Source: an uncultured Flavobacteriales bacterium (GTDB taxonomy: Bacteria; Bacteroidota; Bacteroidia; Flavobacteriales_D; Crocinitomicaceae). From it: a stretch of DNA of 59,439 bases. The notes below the pieces were generated by a model, which was not told the origin of the DNA, ran no database searches, and was given only the letters and a program-made list of their open reading frames with translations. Location of the stretch: the NCBI GenBank assembly GCA_913046365.1, contig CAJWRM010000014.1, positions 1 to 59,439 of the forward strand. The letters are read 5' to 3'. Shown piece by piece: positions 8,901 through 18,788 of this stretch; positions within the stretch are counted from its first letter, which is position 1, and the number at the start of each line of letters is the position of its first letter. Position numbers and translations under genes: made by a program.

Positions 8901-9458
8901 GTGTCTGAAGATAAGATAATTCTAGGAATTGACCCTGGTACTACGGTCATGGGGTACGGCCTGATTCATGTAAAAAAGAAGGAAGTCACGCTCGTTAATT
9001 TTGGAATTATTCAGCTAAAAAAAATTGACAATCACGCAGATAAGCTCAAAAGAATTCTAGACCGATTAAATGGATTAATTTTAGAATTTAAGCCCGATGA
9101 GATGGCAATTGAAGCTCCTTTTTTTGGTAAAAATGTGCAGTCTATGCTAAAGCTAGGAAGGGCTCAGGGCGTCGCAATAGCTGCAGCTTTGAATCATAAT
9201 GTACCATATGAGGAGTATTCGCCGAGACGCATCAAGCAGGCTATAACAGGTAAAGGTGGTGCCTCAAAAGAGCAAGTAGCAGCAATGCTACAAAGTATCC
9301 TTAAGTTTGAAGAAATGCCCAAATATTTAGATGCTACAGATGGTCTAGCGGTTGCACTTTGTCATCATTACTCCAAAGGGAAGGGTGAAAACAATAAAAA
9401 CAAGTCGAGTAGCTGGGCTGGCTTTATTCAAACAAACCCGAAAAGATTAAAGAAATGA
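8901..9458 (+). CDS. ruvC: Crossover junction endodeoxyribonuclease RuvC
   Basis: The Holliday junction resolvase, which cuts four-way junctions held by RuvAB. From a GTG start it is 185 residues long. The four acidic metal ligands are present: Asp11 in ILGIDPGT, Glu71 in AIEAPFFG, and Asp144 and Asp147 in YLDATDGLAVALCHH. An in-frame ATG 99 bases upstream would add 33 residues unlike any RuvC N terminus, so GTG 8901 is chosen. The stop overlaps the rnhA start (ATGA), so the two nucleases are translationally coupled. Confidence 0.96.
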   Translation: MSEDKIILGIDPGTTVMGYGLIHVKKKEVTLVNFGIIQLKKIDNHADKLKRILDRLNGLILEFKPDEMAIEAPFFGKNVQSMLKLGRAQGVAIAAALNHNVPYEEYSPRRIKQAITGKGGASKEQVAAMLQSILKFEEMPKYLDATDGLAVALCHHYSKGKGENNKNKSSSWAGFIQTNPKRLKK

Positions 9459-9931
9459 GTCTTATAGAAATATATACAGACGGAAGCTCTAGGGGCAATC
9501 CGGGCCCAGGTGGTTATGGTATTGTGATGTCTTACAAGGGAAATGAAAAAGAAATTTCTCAAGGTTTTCGAAAAACAACCAACAATAGAATGGAACTGCT
9601 CGCTGTTATTGTTGCTATTGAAAGTTTGAAAACGCCTAAAATTCCAGTAAAAGTATATTCTGACTCAAAATATGTGATTGATGCCATCACGAAAGGCTGG
9701 TTAGATTCTTGGATTGTCAAACGGTTCAAGGGAAAGAAAAATCAAGACTTATGGATGCGTTATCATACCTCCTCAAAACCATTTAACATCACTTTTGAGT
9801 GGGTTAAGGGACATGCTGGGAATCCTAAAAATGAGCGTTGTGATGTCCTAGCTGTGGAAGCGTCAAAAAAGGAAAATCTTGAAATCGATAAGGTTTACGA
9901 GGAAAATGACGAGGACACGCGTTTATTGTGA
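9455..9931 (+). CDS. rnhA: Ribonuclease HI
   Basis: A 158-residue type 1 RNase H that degrades the RNA strand of RNA-DNA hybrids such as R-loops and primers. Catalytic residues are visible: Asp9 in IYTDGSSRGNPGPGGYG, Glu in TNNRMELLAV, Asp in VYSDSKYV, and the final His/Asp pair in WVKGHAGNPKNERCDVLA. It is cytoplasmic, starts at ATG overlapping the ruvC stop, and its 3' end overlaps the convergent PKD gene by nine bases. Confidence 0.97.
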   Translation: MSLIEIYTDGSSRGNPGPGGYGIVMSYKGNEKEISQGFRKTTNNRMELLAVIVAIESLKTPKIPVKVYSDSKYVIDAITKGWLDSWIVKRFKGKKNQDLWMRYHTSSKPFNITFEWVKGHAGNPKNERCDVLAVEASKKENLEIDKVYEENDEDTRLL

Positions 9932-12900
9932 GTGGATGACTCTAACAAATCCATGCAGGTCTTGTTGTGTGCCACCAAACATGGTGCCTGATAATTTATA
10001 GAAATAAACACCATCTGTACACTTTTCTTGCCCATTATTTGTTCCGTCCCACAAGAAGATACCTGTCTGATCTGTTTGGTTCCACATCACATTACCCCAG
10101 CGATTCAATATAACTATATTGAAGTTTTCAAAAGCCTCAAAGGGTAGACTTAAAACATCATTTGCTCCATCTCCATTTGGGGTAAATACGTTGGGAACCC
10201 ATACAATTGGGTCATTAATATCTATGAGTATTTCATAACTATCGGTACAACCAATGTCATCTATAATTGTGAGTGTAACAGGATACTGACCAGATACTCC
10301 GTAAGAAGTTGTTTGGTCTTCGCTAACCGCGCTGAATACATTTATCCCATTTCCAAAGTCCCAAGTCCAACTGACAATAGTCGTATTATCAGCAGTGGAT
10401 TCGTCAATGAGGTTGATGATATCATTTTGATCTGCTGGGTTAGGTCCTGCTGTAAAAAAAGCGTTCAGCCCATCGTCTCCAACGGTAATTTCGTCGAGAG
10501 GAATAATCACCTCACACCCTAAATCATCTGAGATGATTACTTCAGGGTTATAGGTATTGCTTTCCGGGTAATTATAGAAGAAACTTAGTGTATCGCTTAG
10601 CACGTTGCCATCTCCAAGATTCCATGAAACGTTACTGACATTAATAGCGTTATTCATATTAAAATTTGCCCCTTGAGTACATTCACCGTCAATTTGGAAC
10701 CAGTTCGCTGTGGCACTTGGTCCGCCTATCGTTAAATAATCAGTCAGAACGGTATCATCAGTACAGCCATATGCATCGGTTATGGTCAGACTTAAAGAGA
10801 AAATCCCCGGTAATGCATAAGTACTACTAGGTTCTTCCAATACAGATTGATTCCCATTACCAAAATTCCATATCCAAGACTGTATGGGTCCATAAGAAAG
10901 AGAAGAGTCTTGAAAATCTCCAAATATAGGAGGGCAAACGTATGATCCATCTGCATTTACGGCTGCTCCGGTGAAACTATAATGTGGAATAGCTGTCGGG
11001 ATCGATACGGTTATTAAATTACTTACGGTGTCCGTACAGCCATTTCCGTCAGTTGCAATTAGACTTAATTCATGTAATATACTGGATGTGTTTTCAGGGA
11101 TATTCGTTTCATCAAAAATGGTGTTTAAATTTTGATCGGTTGAAAACAGATCATCGTCAATTAGCCATTCATAAGTAATGGGAAAAAGTCCATTTGATGC
11201 ATTATTTGCGATAATATCACCACCGTTACAGATAACATTTTCTACGGAGAAAAATGCATTTGGTTGGGTGATTGTAATTGGAATAGAAGCCGGAGAAGAT
11301 TGACAACCAAATTCATCTGTAGCTATAAGCTGTCCGTAGTAAGTTCCAACACCATTAAAGGTATGGCCTACAGGGCCATTATCTGCAACAGTAACAGTGC
11401 TTGAGTCATCTGTGAAAGTGAAGTCAAAGGAGCTTAGATCAAGACCATTTAACGAAATTGAATTGTTGCTAAAGTTGACAAGGAAAGGGGAACAGCCAAC
11501 GGTGTTATCAGGAGATATTACGGCAAATGGATTTGCCAAAACGTTAATGGGTAGCACAGTAGAAGCAGCACAATTAACGCTATTTGTTGCTGTTAGAGTA
11601 ATGTCGTATGTGCCAGGGATTGAATAAGCATAACTCACTTCAGGACCGTTGTTTATAACATCTCCGTTGCCCATATCGAATGACCAAGATGCCAATGGAT
11701 GCGGATTTGGCGGTAAATCCCAGGTCAAACTTGCATCAAGCATTTGAAGCGAATCACCTGCGCAAACTGAATCATTAGAAAGGCTAAATATGGGTTCGAC
11801 AAGTGAAATGTCAATGTTTTTTGTGGTACTATCACTGCATCCAGTTGTAAAGTTGTGAATAACCTGCTCTATCGTGTAGGTTCCATATTCATTATAAGTG
11901 TGGCTATTGTTACCCACATTTAAACCGTCAAGTTCAGGTTCGTCCATAACTGTATTTGGTGTACCATCACCCCATTTCCAAATCATTAAAACATCATCAG
12001 AAGGAACACCATGCGTCGCATTATCAGATACATTTACAGTTACTGGTAAGGCATTAGGGTTGCAAAATAGCGTGTTATCAGGTTCGAATTCAGATATTGG
12101 TGCGAAGATATATATGAGCGAATCAATCTGTAAAGAATCCTTACATCCTCTGTAGTCAACAACCAAAAGTACATCGAAGTAACCTGTGTCAGTCGTGAAT
12201 TGGTGCATTGGATTGGCTTCAGTAGAGCTACCATCCGTAAAATCCCAGAAGTAAGATATTTCTGAAGAATCAGGGTTGCTAGGATTTGTTTCAATAAAAG
12301 AAGTGAATTCAAAGTCCCGCTTTACACAGTTTTCAGTTGTATCAACCGAAAAGTCAACTGATAAAAGCTCTCCCACAGTTATGTGCTCTGACAGGCTGAG
12401 GGTTCCGGTACAACCTGAAACTGTCTCAGCAGTAAGTGTAATGTCATAAAGTCCGATGGAGTAAATTTGTTCAGGAGGATTTTCTCCAGAGAAAGAATTC
12501 CCATTTCCAAAGTCCCATTCCCAGCTGATAATTGGATTCGCCGGATTGGGTGAGGAGGAGGTATCATTAAAGGCAACAGTCAAAGGGTCGCAACCTCCTG
12601 TTGGATCAGCTTCAAAACCTATAAGTAAGTCCTCTACATTTATATATCCCAATTCTGTGAATGCACCCGTACACCCGTTTGCCGTAGTCATGGTTAAGCT
12701 CACATTGTAAGAACCAGCTGAATTGTATATTTGGCTCGGAGGGTTTTGGCCACTAAATGTTTCTCCATTTCCGAAAATCCAATTAAAGGTTTCCCCAGCG
12801 GGAGAGGTATTTACAAAGTTGATATTGGCTGGAGCACAATCCGTTGTTATATCTGCCAAGAAGGATGGTACAGGTGTCGCTTCTACAACAATTTCACCAC

Positions 12901-13693
12901 TCAAACTTCCTGAGCATCCTGATGTTGTATTATTTGTAGCTAGCTGAATGTTATATGTTCCGGCTCCAGCAAAGGTGAAAGATGGATTTTCTTCGTTACT
13001 ACTCCCTAGTCCTCCAAAGTTCCATTCCCATTGATTAGCTCCTGCTGTTGAGTTGTCTTGAAATTCAATCGCTTCACCGACGCATACGGTTTCGGGAAAA
13101 ATAAAATCGGCTTGGTAGTTTGATACACTTATGTTTTCAATGACTGTGTCCGCGCAACCGTTATCAATATCCGTTACAATTAAGGATATTTCATAATTAC
13201 CCACGGTGTTATAGGTTTGGTCTGGTGGGTTTGGTATGTTGTCCGTATTCCCATTTCCAAAGTCCCATGCATAGCTGTAGTTTATCTCTGTACTACCATT
13301 CATTTCAAAGCTCAAGGTTAGCGGAACAGTACAGCCTAATCCCATAGGGTTAAAGTCCGCATTTGGTGAGGGTAAAATAGTGATATAGCTATCCTTGACC
13401 TCTGGATCTGCTTCTCCATTGGCATTTGTAACTACTAAAACGACAGTGTAGGTCCCAGGAAGCGCATAGGAATGAAGAACAGATTCCTCCGTAGACGTAT
13501 TTCCGTCACCAAAGTCCCAAACAAACTCTTGAAGTGGCGATCCTCCATTTGCTGAAGAATTGTTTGTAAAAGATATTGATTCTCCTACGCAAGCCACTAA
13601 AGGGCTTGCCGAAAAGTCAGCAAGAGGTGCTTGTGATCTGCCAAAAAAAGCAATTAGCAAACCTATGCAAAGGAGAGTTCTTTTTATAGACAT
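9923..13693 (-). CDS. Giant PKD-repeat surface protein with type B T9SS sorting domain
   Basis: A 1256-residue secreted protein. A signal peptide (residues 1-20, ending FGRSQ) precedes about a dozen PKD-like immunoglobulin domains, recognised by repeats of WDFGDGN, WDFGNGN, WNFGNGN, WTWDFGNGI and by 'Y..PGTY.V.L.VT' segments, each with paired Cys. The C terminus (about the last 90 residues) begins WVPNVFTPNGDGANDVL and contains LNRWGNVMW and DGVYFYKL, the 'gliding motility-associated' type B sorting domain that directs export by T9SS. Such proteins act as surface adhesins or scaffolds, as with SprB-like proteins. TTG at 13708 also opens the frame, but ATG at 13693 fits the signal peptide. Confidence 0.92.
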   Translation of the reverse strand: MSIKRTLLCIGLLIAFFGRSQAPLADFSASPLVACVGESISFTNNSSANGGSPLQEFVWDFGDGNTSTEESVLHSYALPGTYTVVLVVTNANGEADPEVKDSYITILPSPNADFNPMGLGCTVPLTLSFEMNGSTEINYSYAWDFGNGNTDNIPNPPDQTYNTVGNYEISLIVTDIDNGCADTVIENISVSNYQADFIFPETVCVGEAIEFQDNSTAGANQWEWNFGGLGSSNEENPSFTFAGAGTYNIQLATNNTTSGCSGSLSGEIVVEATPVPSFLADITTDCAPANINFVNTSPAGETFNWIFGNGETFSGQNPPSQIYNSAGSYNVSLTMTTANGCTGAFTELGYINVEDLLIGFEADPTGGCDPLTVAFNDTSSSPNPANPIISWEWDFGNGNSFSGENPPEQIYSIGLYDITLTAETVSGCTGTLSLSEHITVGELLSVDFSVDTTENCVKRDFEFTSFIETNPSNPDSSEISYFWDFTDGSSTEANPMHQFTTDTGYFDVLLVVDYRGCKDSLQIDSLIYIFAPISEFEPDNTLFCNPNALPVTVNVSDNATHGVPSDDVLMIWKWGDGTPNTVMDEPELDGLNVGNNSHTYNEYGTYTIEQVIHNFTTGCSDSTTKNIDISLVEPIFSLSNDSVCAGDSLQMLDASLTWDLPPNPHPLASWSFDMGNGDVINNGPEVSYAYSIPGTYDITLTATNSVNCAASTVLPINVLANPFAVISPDNTVGCSPFLVNFSNNSISLNGLDLSSFDFTFTDDSSTVTVADNGPVGHTFNGVGTYYGQLIATDEFGCQSSPASIPITITQPNAFFSVENVICNGGDIIANNASNGLFPITYEWLIDDDLFSTDQNLNTIFDETNIPENTSSILHELSLIATDGNGCTDTVSNLITVSIPTAIPHYSFTGAAVNADGSYVCPPIFGDFQDSSLSYGPIQSWIWNFGNGNQSVLEEPSSTYALPGIFSLSLTITDAYGCTDDTVLTDYLTIGGPSATANWFQIDGECTQGANFNMNNAINVSNVSWNLGDGNVLSDTLSFFYNYPESNTYNPEVIISDDLGCEVIIPLDEITVGDDGLNAFFTAGPNPADQNDIINLIDESTADNTTIVSWTWDFGNGINVFSAVSEDQTTSYGVSGQYPVTLTIIDDIGCTDSYEILIDINDPIVWVPNVFTPNGDGANDVLSLPFEAFENFNIVILNRWGNVMWNQTDQTGIFLWDGTNNGQEKCTDGVYFYKLSGTMFGGTQQDLHGFVRVIHSQ

Positions 13694-13709
13694 AAGATGT
13701 TTAGACAAC

Positions 13710-13717
13710 TAAAGATA
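13710..13717 (-). promoter_or_regulatory. Possible -7 box for the PKD surface-protein gene
   Basis: On the minus strand TATCTTTA matches the Bacteroidota -7 consensus TAnnTTTG except for the last base and stands 16 bases before the ATG at 13693. No good -33 element is seen, so this is tentative. Confidence 0.3.
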
Positions 13718-13755
13718 TGAAATTGACGTATTTTTCGCTCAATAAGACGCATTTC

Positions 13756-13773
13756 ATTTGAATTAATTCAAAT
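13756..13773. repeat. Perfect 18-bp palindrome at the metH stop codon
   Basis: ATTTGAATTAATTCAAAT reads identically on both strands and spans the stop codon of the downstream metH gene. It lies between metH and the promoter region of the PKD gene. It has no T-run and could be an operator or chance AT-rich symmetry. Confidence 0.5.
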
Positions 13774-16437
13774 TAATATAGAAGAATACCATTTTTTATT
13801 AGACTCAAAATCCAAACCATTTCTGTGGGAAATATCACGAATTTGCTCTTCATTCACTTTTCCAAGCCCGAAGTATTTCGAATCTGGATGAGCAAAATAC
13901 CACCCACTTACGGAAGATGCTGGCATCATTGCTAAGCTATCTGTTAATGAAACACCAATGCTATCAGACACATTAAGTAGCTCAAAAAGTCCTATCTTCT
14001 CTGTATGGTCAGGGCAAGCTGGATATCCTGGAGCTGGACGAATACCTGTGTACTTTTCTTTTATTAGCTCGTCGTTAGACAAGTGTTCATTTTCAGCATA
14101 AGCCCATATGTTTGTTCGAACTTCATGATGTAGGTACTCGGCAAATGCCTCAGCAAGACGATCGGCAAGTGCTTTGAGTAATATAGAGTTGTAATCGTCA
14201 TGATCCTCCTCAAATTGGGTAATATATTTTTCAATACCGAGACCACTTGTCACTGCAAATGCACCTATAAAGTCTATAAGATCAGTTGATTTTGGCGCAA
14301 TAAAATCTGCTAGTGCTAAGTTTGGTTGGCCTTTTGCTTTCCTGGTTTGCTGGCGAAGCGTTCTTTGCGTATATAGTGTTTTTGACCTTTTTATATCTGA
14401 ATATATTTCAATGTCATCTCCCACTGAATTTGCTGGGAATAATCCGAGAACTCCTTTTGTTTTTATCCAATTTTCCTTTTGGATTTTGTCAAGCATTTCT
14501 AGTGCGTCGCTATATAATTGAATAGCTTCCTTTCCGACAACCTCATCTTTTAAAATATTTGGATATCTTCCATGTAGCTCCCAAGTTTGAAAGAATGGTG
14601 TCCAATCAATAAAGGGGATTAATTCTGCAATAGATACATTGTCGACGATTCTAATACCTAAATTTTTTGGTTCTTGAATCGTATTAGTATCAAAAGTTAA
14701 CTTAAGTCCATTGGCTCTGGCTTCTGCTAGAGAAATGAGTTTTTTTGCCTTTAAATGCTTTTCGTGTTGTAAACGCAGTCTGTCGTAATCTACCTTTAGT
14801 TCCTCAATAAAAGCATCTTTTTTTTCTCCCAATAAACTTTCGGCCACCGTCACAGATCTAGAAGCATCTAAAACGTGGACTGTCTGTCCTAGGTTATAAT
14901 GTTTATCAATTTTTACCGCTGTATGCACCTTAGAAGTTGTTGCTCCACCAATGAGTAAAGGTATATTCAGCTTTACTCTCTCTAGTTCCTGAGCAACATG
15001 TACCATTTCATCAAGTGAAGGTGTAATCAATCCACTTAGTCCAATGATATCTACATTTTCTTCTTGCGCAACAGCGATAATTTTTTCAGCTGAAACCATA
15101 ACACCTAAATCGATAATTTCATAATTGTTGCAGCCGAGCACAACTCCTACGATATTTTTCCCAATATCATGAACATCTCCTTTTACTGTTGCCATTAGTA
15201 TTTTTCCCGATGACTCTACTTTTCCTCCTTTTTCTGCTTCGATGAAAGGAAGTAGGTAGGCTACTGCTTTTTTCATGACGCGTGCCGATTTTACAACTTG
15301 AGGAAGAAACATTTTACCGCTACCAAATAGGTCTCCCACAACATTCATTCCGTCCATCAAAGGTCCTTCAATTACTTGAATTGGACGGTCGTACTTGGCT
15401 CTACATTCCTCTACATCTTCATCGATAAACTCAACAATACCTTTGACAAGTGAATGAGCTAGGCGGGCCTCAACATTTTGGTTTCGCCATGATAAATCAA
15501 CTATTTTCTTCTTACCTGATCCTTTTACGGTTTCTGCATATTCCAGGAGCCTCTCGGTTGAATCATCTCTTCTATTGAGCAGAACGTCCTCCACATATTC
15601 TAATAAAACAGGGTCGATATCTGTGTAGATTTCTAGCATCGACGGGTTTACAATACCCATACCCATACCATTTTGTATGGCATGGTAGAGAAAAGCTGAA
15701 TGCATTGCTTCTCTCACTTTATTATTTCCACGAAAGGAAAACGAAACATTGGATACACCACCGCTAACGTGTGCCCCTGCTAGATTTTCCGTAATCCATT
15801 TTGTTGCGCGAAAAAAATCTAGAGCATTGGTTTTGTGTTCTTCCATTCCTGTAGCAACGGGAAATATATTAGGGTCGAAAATAATATCTTGTTTATTGAA
15901 ACCGACGACTTGAACAAGAATATCGTAAGACCTTTTACATATCTCTATTCGTCTTTCATATGAATCAGCTTGACCTTGCTCATCGAATGCCATTACGATC
16001 ACAGCGGCTCCAAAATTTTTAATCGTTTTTGCCTGCTGAATAAATTGTACTTCGCCTTCCTTAAGAGAAATGGAGTTTACGATTCCCTTACCCTGAATAC
16101 ATTTCAGTCCGGCCACTATAATTTCCCACTTTGAGCTATCAATCATTACAGGTACTCTGGCAATATCAGGCTCTGAGGCGATCAGGTTTAAAAAAGTAAC
16201 CATTGCTTCTTTACCATCTATCATACCTTCATCCATATTGATGTCGATAATTTGTGCCCCACCATTTACTTGCTCTAAAGCAACAGCAACAGCTGACTCG
16301 TAGTCTCCTGATTGAATCAGTCTCAGAAAGGCCCGTGAACCTGTTACATTTGTTCGCTCTCCAATATTTACAAAATTGCTTTCTTTTGATACAATGAGTG
16401 GTTCTAGGCCTGAAAGTTGAAGTGTAAGTTTTTCCAT
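13768..16437 (-). CDS. metH: Methionine synthase, folate/cobalamin/activation domains (split MetH)
   Basis: An 889-residue protein holding the last three modules of cobalamin-dependent methionine synthase: methyltetrahydrofolate-binding domain ([16 protein letters not shown] near the N terminus), cobalamin-binding domain with lower-ligand His423 in [11 protein letters not shown], and the reactivation domain with [15 protein letters not shown] near the C terminus. The homocysteine-binding module is encoded separately just upstream, two bases before this ATG (TTG at 16443 also opens the frame). This two-gene layout is known in Bacteroidota and both parts keep complete domains, so it is not a frameshifted gene. 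Control is by the SAM-I riboswitch at 17461-17559. Confidence 0.95.
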   Translation of the reverse strand: MEKLTLQLSGLEPLIVSKESNFVNIGERTNVTGSRAFLRLIQSGDYESAVAVALEQVNGGAQIIDINMDEGMIDGKEAMVTFLNLIASEPDIARVPVMIDSSKWEIIVAGLKCIQGKGIVNSISLKEGEVQFIQQAKTIKNFGAAVIVMAFDEQGQADSYERRIEICKRSYDILVQVVGFNKQDIIFDPNIFPVATGMEEHKTNALDFFRATKWITENLAGAHVSGGVSNVSFSFRGNNKVREAMHSAFLYHAIQNGMGMGIVNPSMLEIYTDIDPVLLEYVEDVLLNRRDDSTERLLEYAETVKGSGKKKIVDLSWRNQNVEARLAHSLVKGIVEFIDEDVEECRAKYDRPIQVIEGPLMDGMNVVGDLFGSGKMFLPQVVKSARVMKKAVAYLLPFIEAEKGGKVESSGKILMATVKGDVHDIGKNIVGVVLGCNNYEIIDLGVMVSAEKIIAVAQEENVDIIGLSGLITPSLDEMVHVAQELERVKLNIPLLIGGATTSKVHTAVKIDKHYNLGQTVHVLDASRSVTVAESLLGEKKDAFIEELKVDYDRLRLQHEKHLKAKKLISLAEARANGLKLTFDTNTIQEPKNLGIRIVDNVSIAELIPFIDWTPFFQTWELHGRYPNILKDEVVGKEAIQLYSDALEMLDKIQKENWIKTKGVLGLFPANSVGDDIEIYSDIKRSKTLYTQRTLRQQTRKAKGQPNLALADFIAPKSTDLIDFIGAFAVTSGLGIEKYITQFEEDHDDYNSILLKALADRLAEAFAEYLHHEVRTNIWAYAENEHLSNDELIKEKYTGIRPAPGYPACPDHTEKIGLFELLNVSDSIGVSLTDSLAMMPASSVSGWYFAHPDSKYFGLGKVNEEQIRDISHRNGLDFESNKKWYSSILI

Positions 16438-16439
16438 CT

Positions 16440-17420
16440 TCAAAACTTTCTTGGTTTATATTGCTGAACCATTTCAGAAATCTCTTTGATGTGTTCGGGA
16501 GTTGTTCCACAACAGCCACCAATAATATTAACTAGTCCTTCTTCCAAGAAAACTCTTATTTGTTCGCGCATAATTTCTGGCGACTCCTCGTATTCTCCAA
16601 ATTCATTTGGTAATCCAGCATTGGGATGTGCGCTAACTGGAAAAGTAGATTTTTTATTGAGAATCTGAAGATAGGGCCGCATCATATTGGCACCTAGAGC
16701 ACAGTTTAATCCAATGCTCAACAATGGGATATGGGATAAGGAGATTAAAAATGCCTCTGTGGTCTGTCCGGTAAGGGTACGACCACTTTGATCCGTAATG
16801 GTTCCAGAAACCATAATCGGAAGTGTTATTTTCTTTTCACTATAAACTTCTTGTATTGCGAAAAGTGCTGCTTTTGCATTCAGCGTGTCAAATACAGTTT
16901 CAACCAATAATAAGTCAACTCCACCATCAATCAGTGCATTAACTTGTTCTTTATAGGCTAATTTCAAGGCATCAAATGTGATCGCTCTGTATCCGGGGTC
17001 ATTTACATCAGGTGAAATTGAAGCTGTTCGGTTTGTGGGTCCTATTGAGCCCGCAACAAAACGCGGCTTATCATTGTATTCATTAGCAACTTCTTTTGCC
17101 AGACGTGCACTCTTATAATTTATATCAAATACGGCATGCTCTAAATCGTAATCCGCTTGTGCAATACTTGTTCCTGAGAAGGTGTTGGTTTCCACGATAT
17201 CTGCTCCCGCATTAAAATAGGCACGGTGAATATCCTTAATGATTTCTGGTCGTGTAATCGACAAAAGGTCATTGTTGCCTTTTAAGGGTTTATGGTGATC
17301 CTCAAATGCTCCTTCCCTAAAGTCAAATTCTTCAAATTTGTGCCTTTGAATCATGGTCCCCATGGCGCCATCAAGTACTAAGATCTGATCTTCCAAAAGG
17401 GATTTAATATTGATTTTCAT
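16440..17420 (-). CDS. metH: Methionine synthase homocysteine-binding subunit (split MetH)
   Basis: A 326-residue homocysteine S-methyltransferase domain. It begins with [13 protein letters not shown], has the zinc-ligand Cys in GLNCALGA and the second pair Cys303-Cys304 in [11 protein letters not shown], and ends soon after, where a one-piece MetH would continue into the folate domain. It should bind zinc-activated homocysteine and accept the methyl group from the cobalamin subunit encoded downstream, completing methionine synthesis. It is the first gene of the transcript, 40 bases after the SAM-I riboswitch. It could also be named homocysteine S-methyltransferase, but the neighbour makes a MetH subunit far more likely. 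Confidence 0.95.
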   Translation of the reverse strand: MKINIKSLLEDQILVLDGAMGTMIQRHKFEEFDFREGAFEDHHKPLKGNNDLLSITRPEIIKDIHRAYFNAGADIVETNTFSGTSIAQADYDLEHAVFDINYKSARLAKEVANEYNDKPRFVAGSIGPTNRTASISPDVNDPGYRAITFDALKLAYKEQVNALIDGGVDLLLVETVFDTLNAKAALFAIQEVYSEKKITLPIMVSGTITDQSGRTLTGQTTEAFLISLSHIPLLSIGLNCALGANMMRPYLQILNKKSTFPVSAHPNAGLPNEFGEYEESPEIMREQIRVFLEEGLVNIIGGCCGTTPEHIKEISEMVQQYKPRKF

Positions 17421-17460
17421 ATATAAATTTAAGTGAAGAAGGGCGAGGGTGTCACACTAA

Positions 17461-17559
17461 CTTATCTACCGGAAATTATCCGTTGGAATTGGCACCTTAT
17501 TTCTTAAGAACAGGTTGCCAAGGAGTCAAAGGGCCAATCCCTCATCCTTTCTTCATAAG
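17461..17559 (-). ncRNA. SAM-I riboswitch (S-box leader)
   Basis: Read on the minus strand, this leader carries the SAM-I aptamer: CTTATGAAG opening P1, GAGGGATTGGCCC, TGA, GGCAACC, then GGTGCCAATTCC and GATAAG closing P1 (CTTAT with ATAAG). These are the conserved kink-turn, binding-pocket and P1 elements. It lies 40 bases upstream of the homocysteine-binding metH subunit, so S-adenosylmethionine would repress methionine synthesis. No terminator with a T-run is seen downstream. Bases 17439-17449 could instead pair with 17539-17549 inside the aptamer, offering a possible switch. Confidence 0.93.
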
Positions 17560-17646
17560 TTTATAAAAAGAACTTTGGATAAAAGTAATGCAAATAGTTT
17601 TTTAACCCAACATTTTACTTAAAAAAAGTCAATGAGAAATTAAGGT

Positions 17647-18747
17647 TTAAATTCTTGAAGAGTAAAAAAGACCTGAAGGATTAAAGATGTAGTTTTTTAG
17701 CTCTAATTGCATGAGTAATGCTTGAATTACAGATGGTTGTAGATTTGATGATTCAAATATTTTGTCAATATGAATTTCATTATGTTTTTTAATGGTTTTT
17801 ATAATCCCTTCTTCTTCTTGAGAAAGTATTGTGGGTTCGGAACAATTTTGCTCTTCCGTCTTAATTTCCCAATTCATTAAATCAAATAAATCTTCAGGAG
17901 AAGTGATCATATGTGCTGCATTTGTTTTAATTAACTGGTTACATCCTCCAAGTCTATTTTTGTCGATGGAATTCGGGAATGCCATTACCTCTCTTGAATA
18001 GCTATTTGCCAACTCAGCTGTGATCATTGAACCTCCTTTTATGGGAGATTCGACAACAATAGTTACATCCGCTATACCTGCAATAATTCTATTTCTTTGA
18101 GGGAATGAATATTTATTTGGCCTTTGTTCAAAATGAAATTCACTGATTAATGCACCCCGTGAATCGATTATTTCCTTTGCCAAGGATCTGTTTTCTTTGG
18201 GGTAAATCATATTTAAGCCATGTCCAAGAACTGCAATGGTAGGCACCTCGTATTTCAGGCAGTATTCATGCACTAAGGTATCAATACCAGAGGCTAGTCC
18301 ACTTACAACAATAATATCTAAACCTTTGAGGGACGCTATAAGTTGGTCAACGATTTGCTTGCTGCTTGGCGAACATTTTCTTGTGCCGACAACTGATATA
18401 ATCTTCTTGTTTTCAAAACTTATATCACCGATTATATTTAACTGTATAGGCCCGTCTTTACAATCTTTAAGCTGGTATGGATATGCATTATCATTTAAAA
18501 ACAAAGAACGAATACGATGACTTTTATTGAATTCTATATTATGCCGCGCACTTTTTAGTGCTTTTTCTCTTTTCATTTTTTGTAGTGTGCTGATAGCCAG
18601 TCCTGTCTGAACATGTAAATTTGAATAAGTCTCTTCAAAAATTAAATTAAGTCCTCCGGTTCGCTTCAAAAGTATTTTTAATTTACTTTTTTTGAATCCG
18701 TGAAGGTAAGCGGCAGCGATTTTATATAGTTCTATTTGATTCTCCAA
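17647..18747 (-). CDS. dprA: DNA-processing protein DprA
   Basis: A 366-residue DprA/Smf protein, which binds incoming single-stranded DNA during transformation and loads RecA. The Rossmann-like core shows SVVGTRKCS, VVSGLASGIDTLVHE, AVLGHGLNMIYP, SFPQRNRIIAGIADVTIVVES and GGSMITAELA, all typical. N-terminal helices and a C-terminal winged-helix segment complete the family architecture. The frame opens at TTG 18747 and no ATG lies close by, so the start is probably TTG. It is monocistronic and divergent from the TonB receptor gene with only 41 bases between. Confidence 0.93.
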   Translation of the reverse strand: MENQIELYKIAAAYLHGFKKSKLKILLKRTGGLNLIFEETYSNLHVQTGLAISTLQKMKREKALKSARHNIEFNKSHRIRSLFLNDNAYPYQLKDCKDGPIQLNIIGDISFENKKIISVVGTRKCSPSSKQIVDQLIASLKGLDIIVVSGLASGIDTLVHEYCLKYEVPTIAVLGHGLNMIYPKENRSLAKEIIDSRGALISEFHFEQRPNKYSFPQRNRIIAGIADVTIVVESPIKGGSMITAELANSYSREVMAFPNSIDKNRLGGCNQLIKTNAAHMITSPEDLFDLMNWEIKTEEQNCSEPTILSQEEEGIIKTIKKHNEIHIDKIFESSNLQPSVIQALLMQLELKNYIFNPSGLFYSSRI

Positions 18748-18788
18748 AATTTTATTAGTTTCGTTATATTAAGATAACAAAATTTTAG

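Noticed and set aside
8888..8950. Flippase start at ATG 8950
   Set aside because: The added residues are the antisense of the RuvC GIDPGT motif and are unlikely to be coding on both strands.
11397..12947. Plus-strand and other-frame ORFs inside the PKD gene
   Set aside because: Short, low-complexity shadows of the repeated coding sequence on the minus strand with no family features.
9923..13693. DNA-level tandem repeat array in the PKD gene
   Set aside because: The domains are similar only at protein level; I saw no long exact nucleotide repeats.
13694..13708. PKD gene start at TTG 13708
   Set aside because: ATG 13693 directly precedes a normal signal peptide.
16435..16443. metH broken by a frameshift
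   Set aside because: Both genes have their own start and stop and complete domains, and the two-gene form is known in Bacteroidota.
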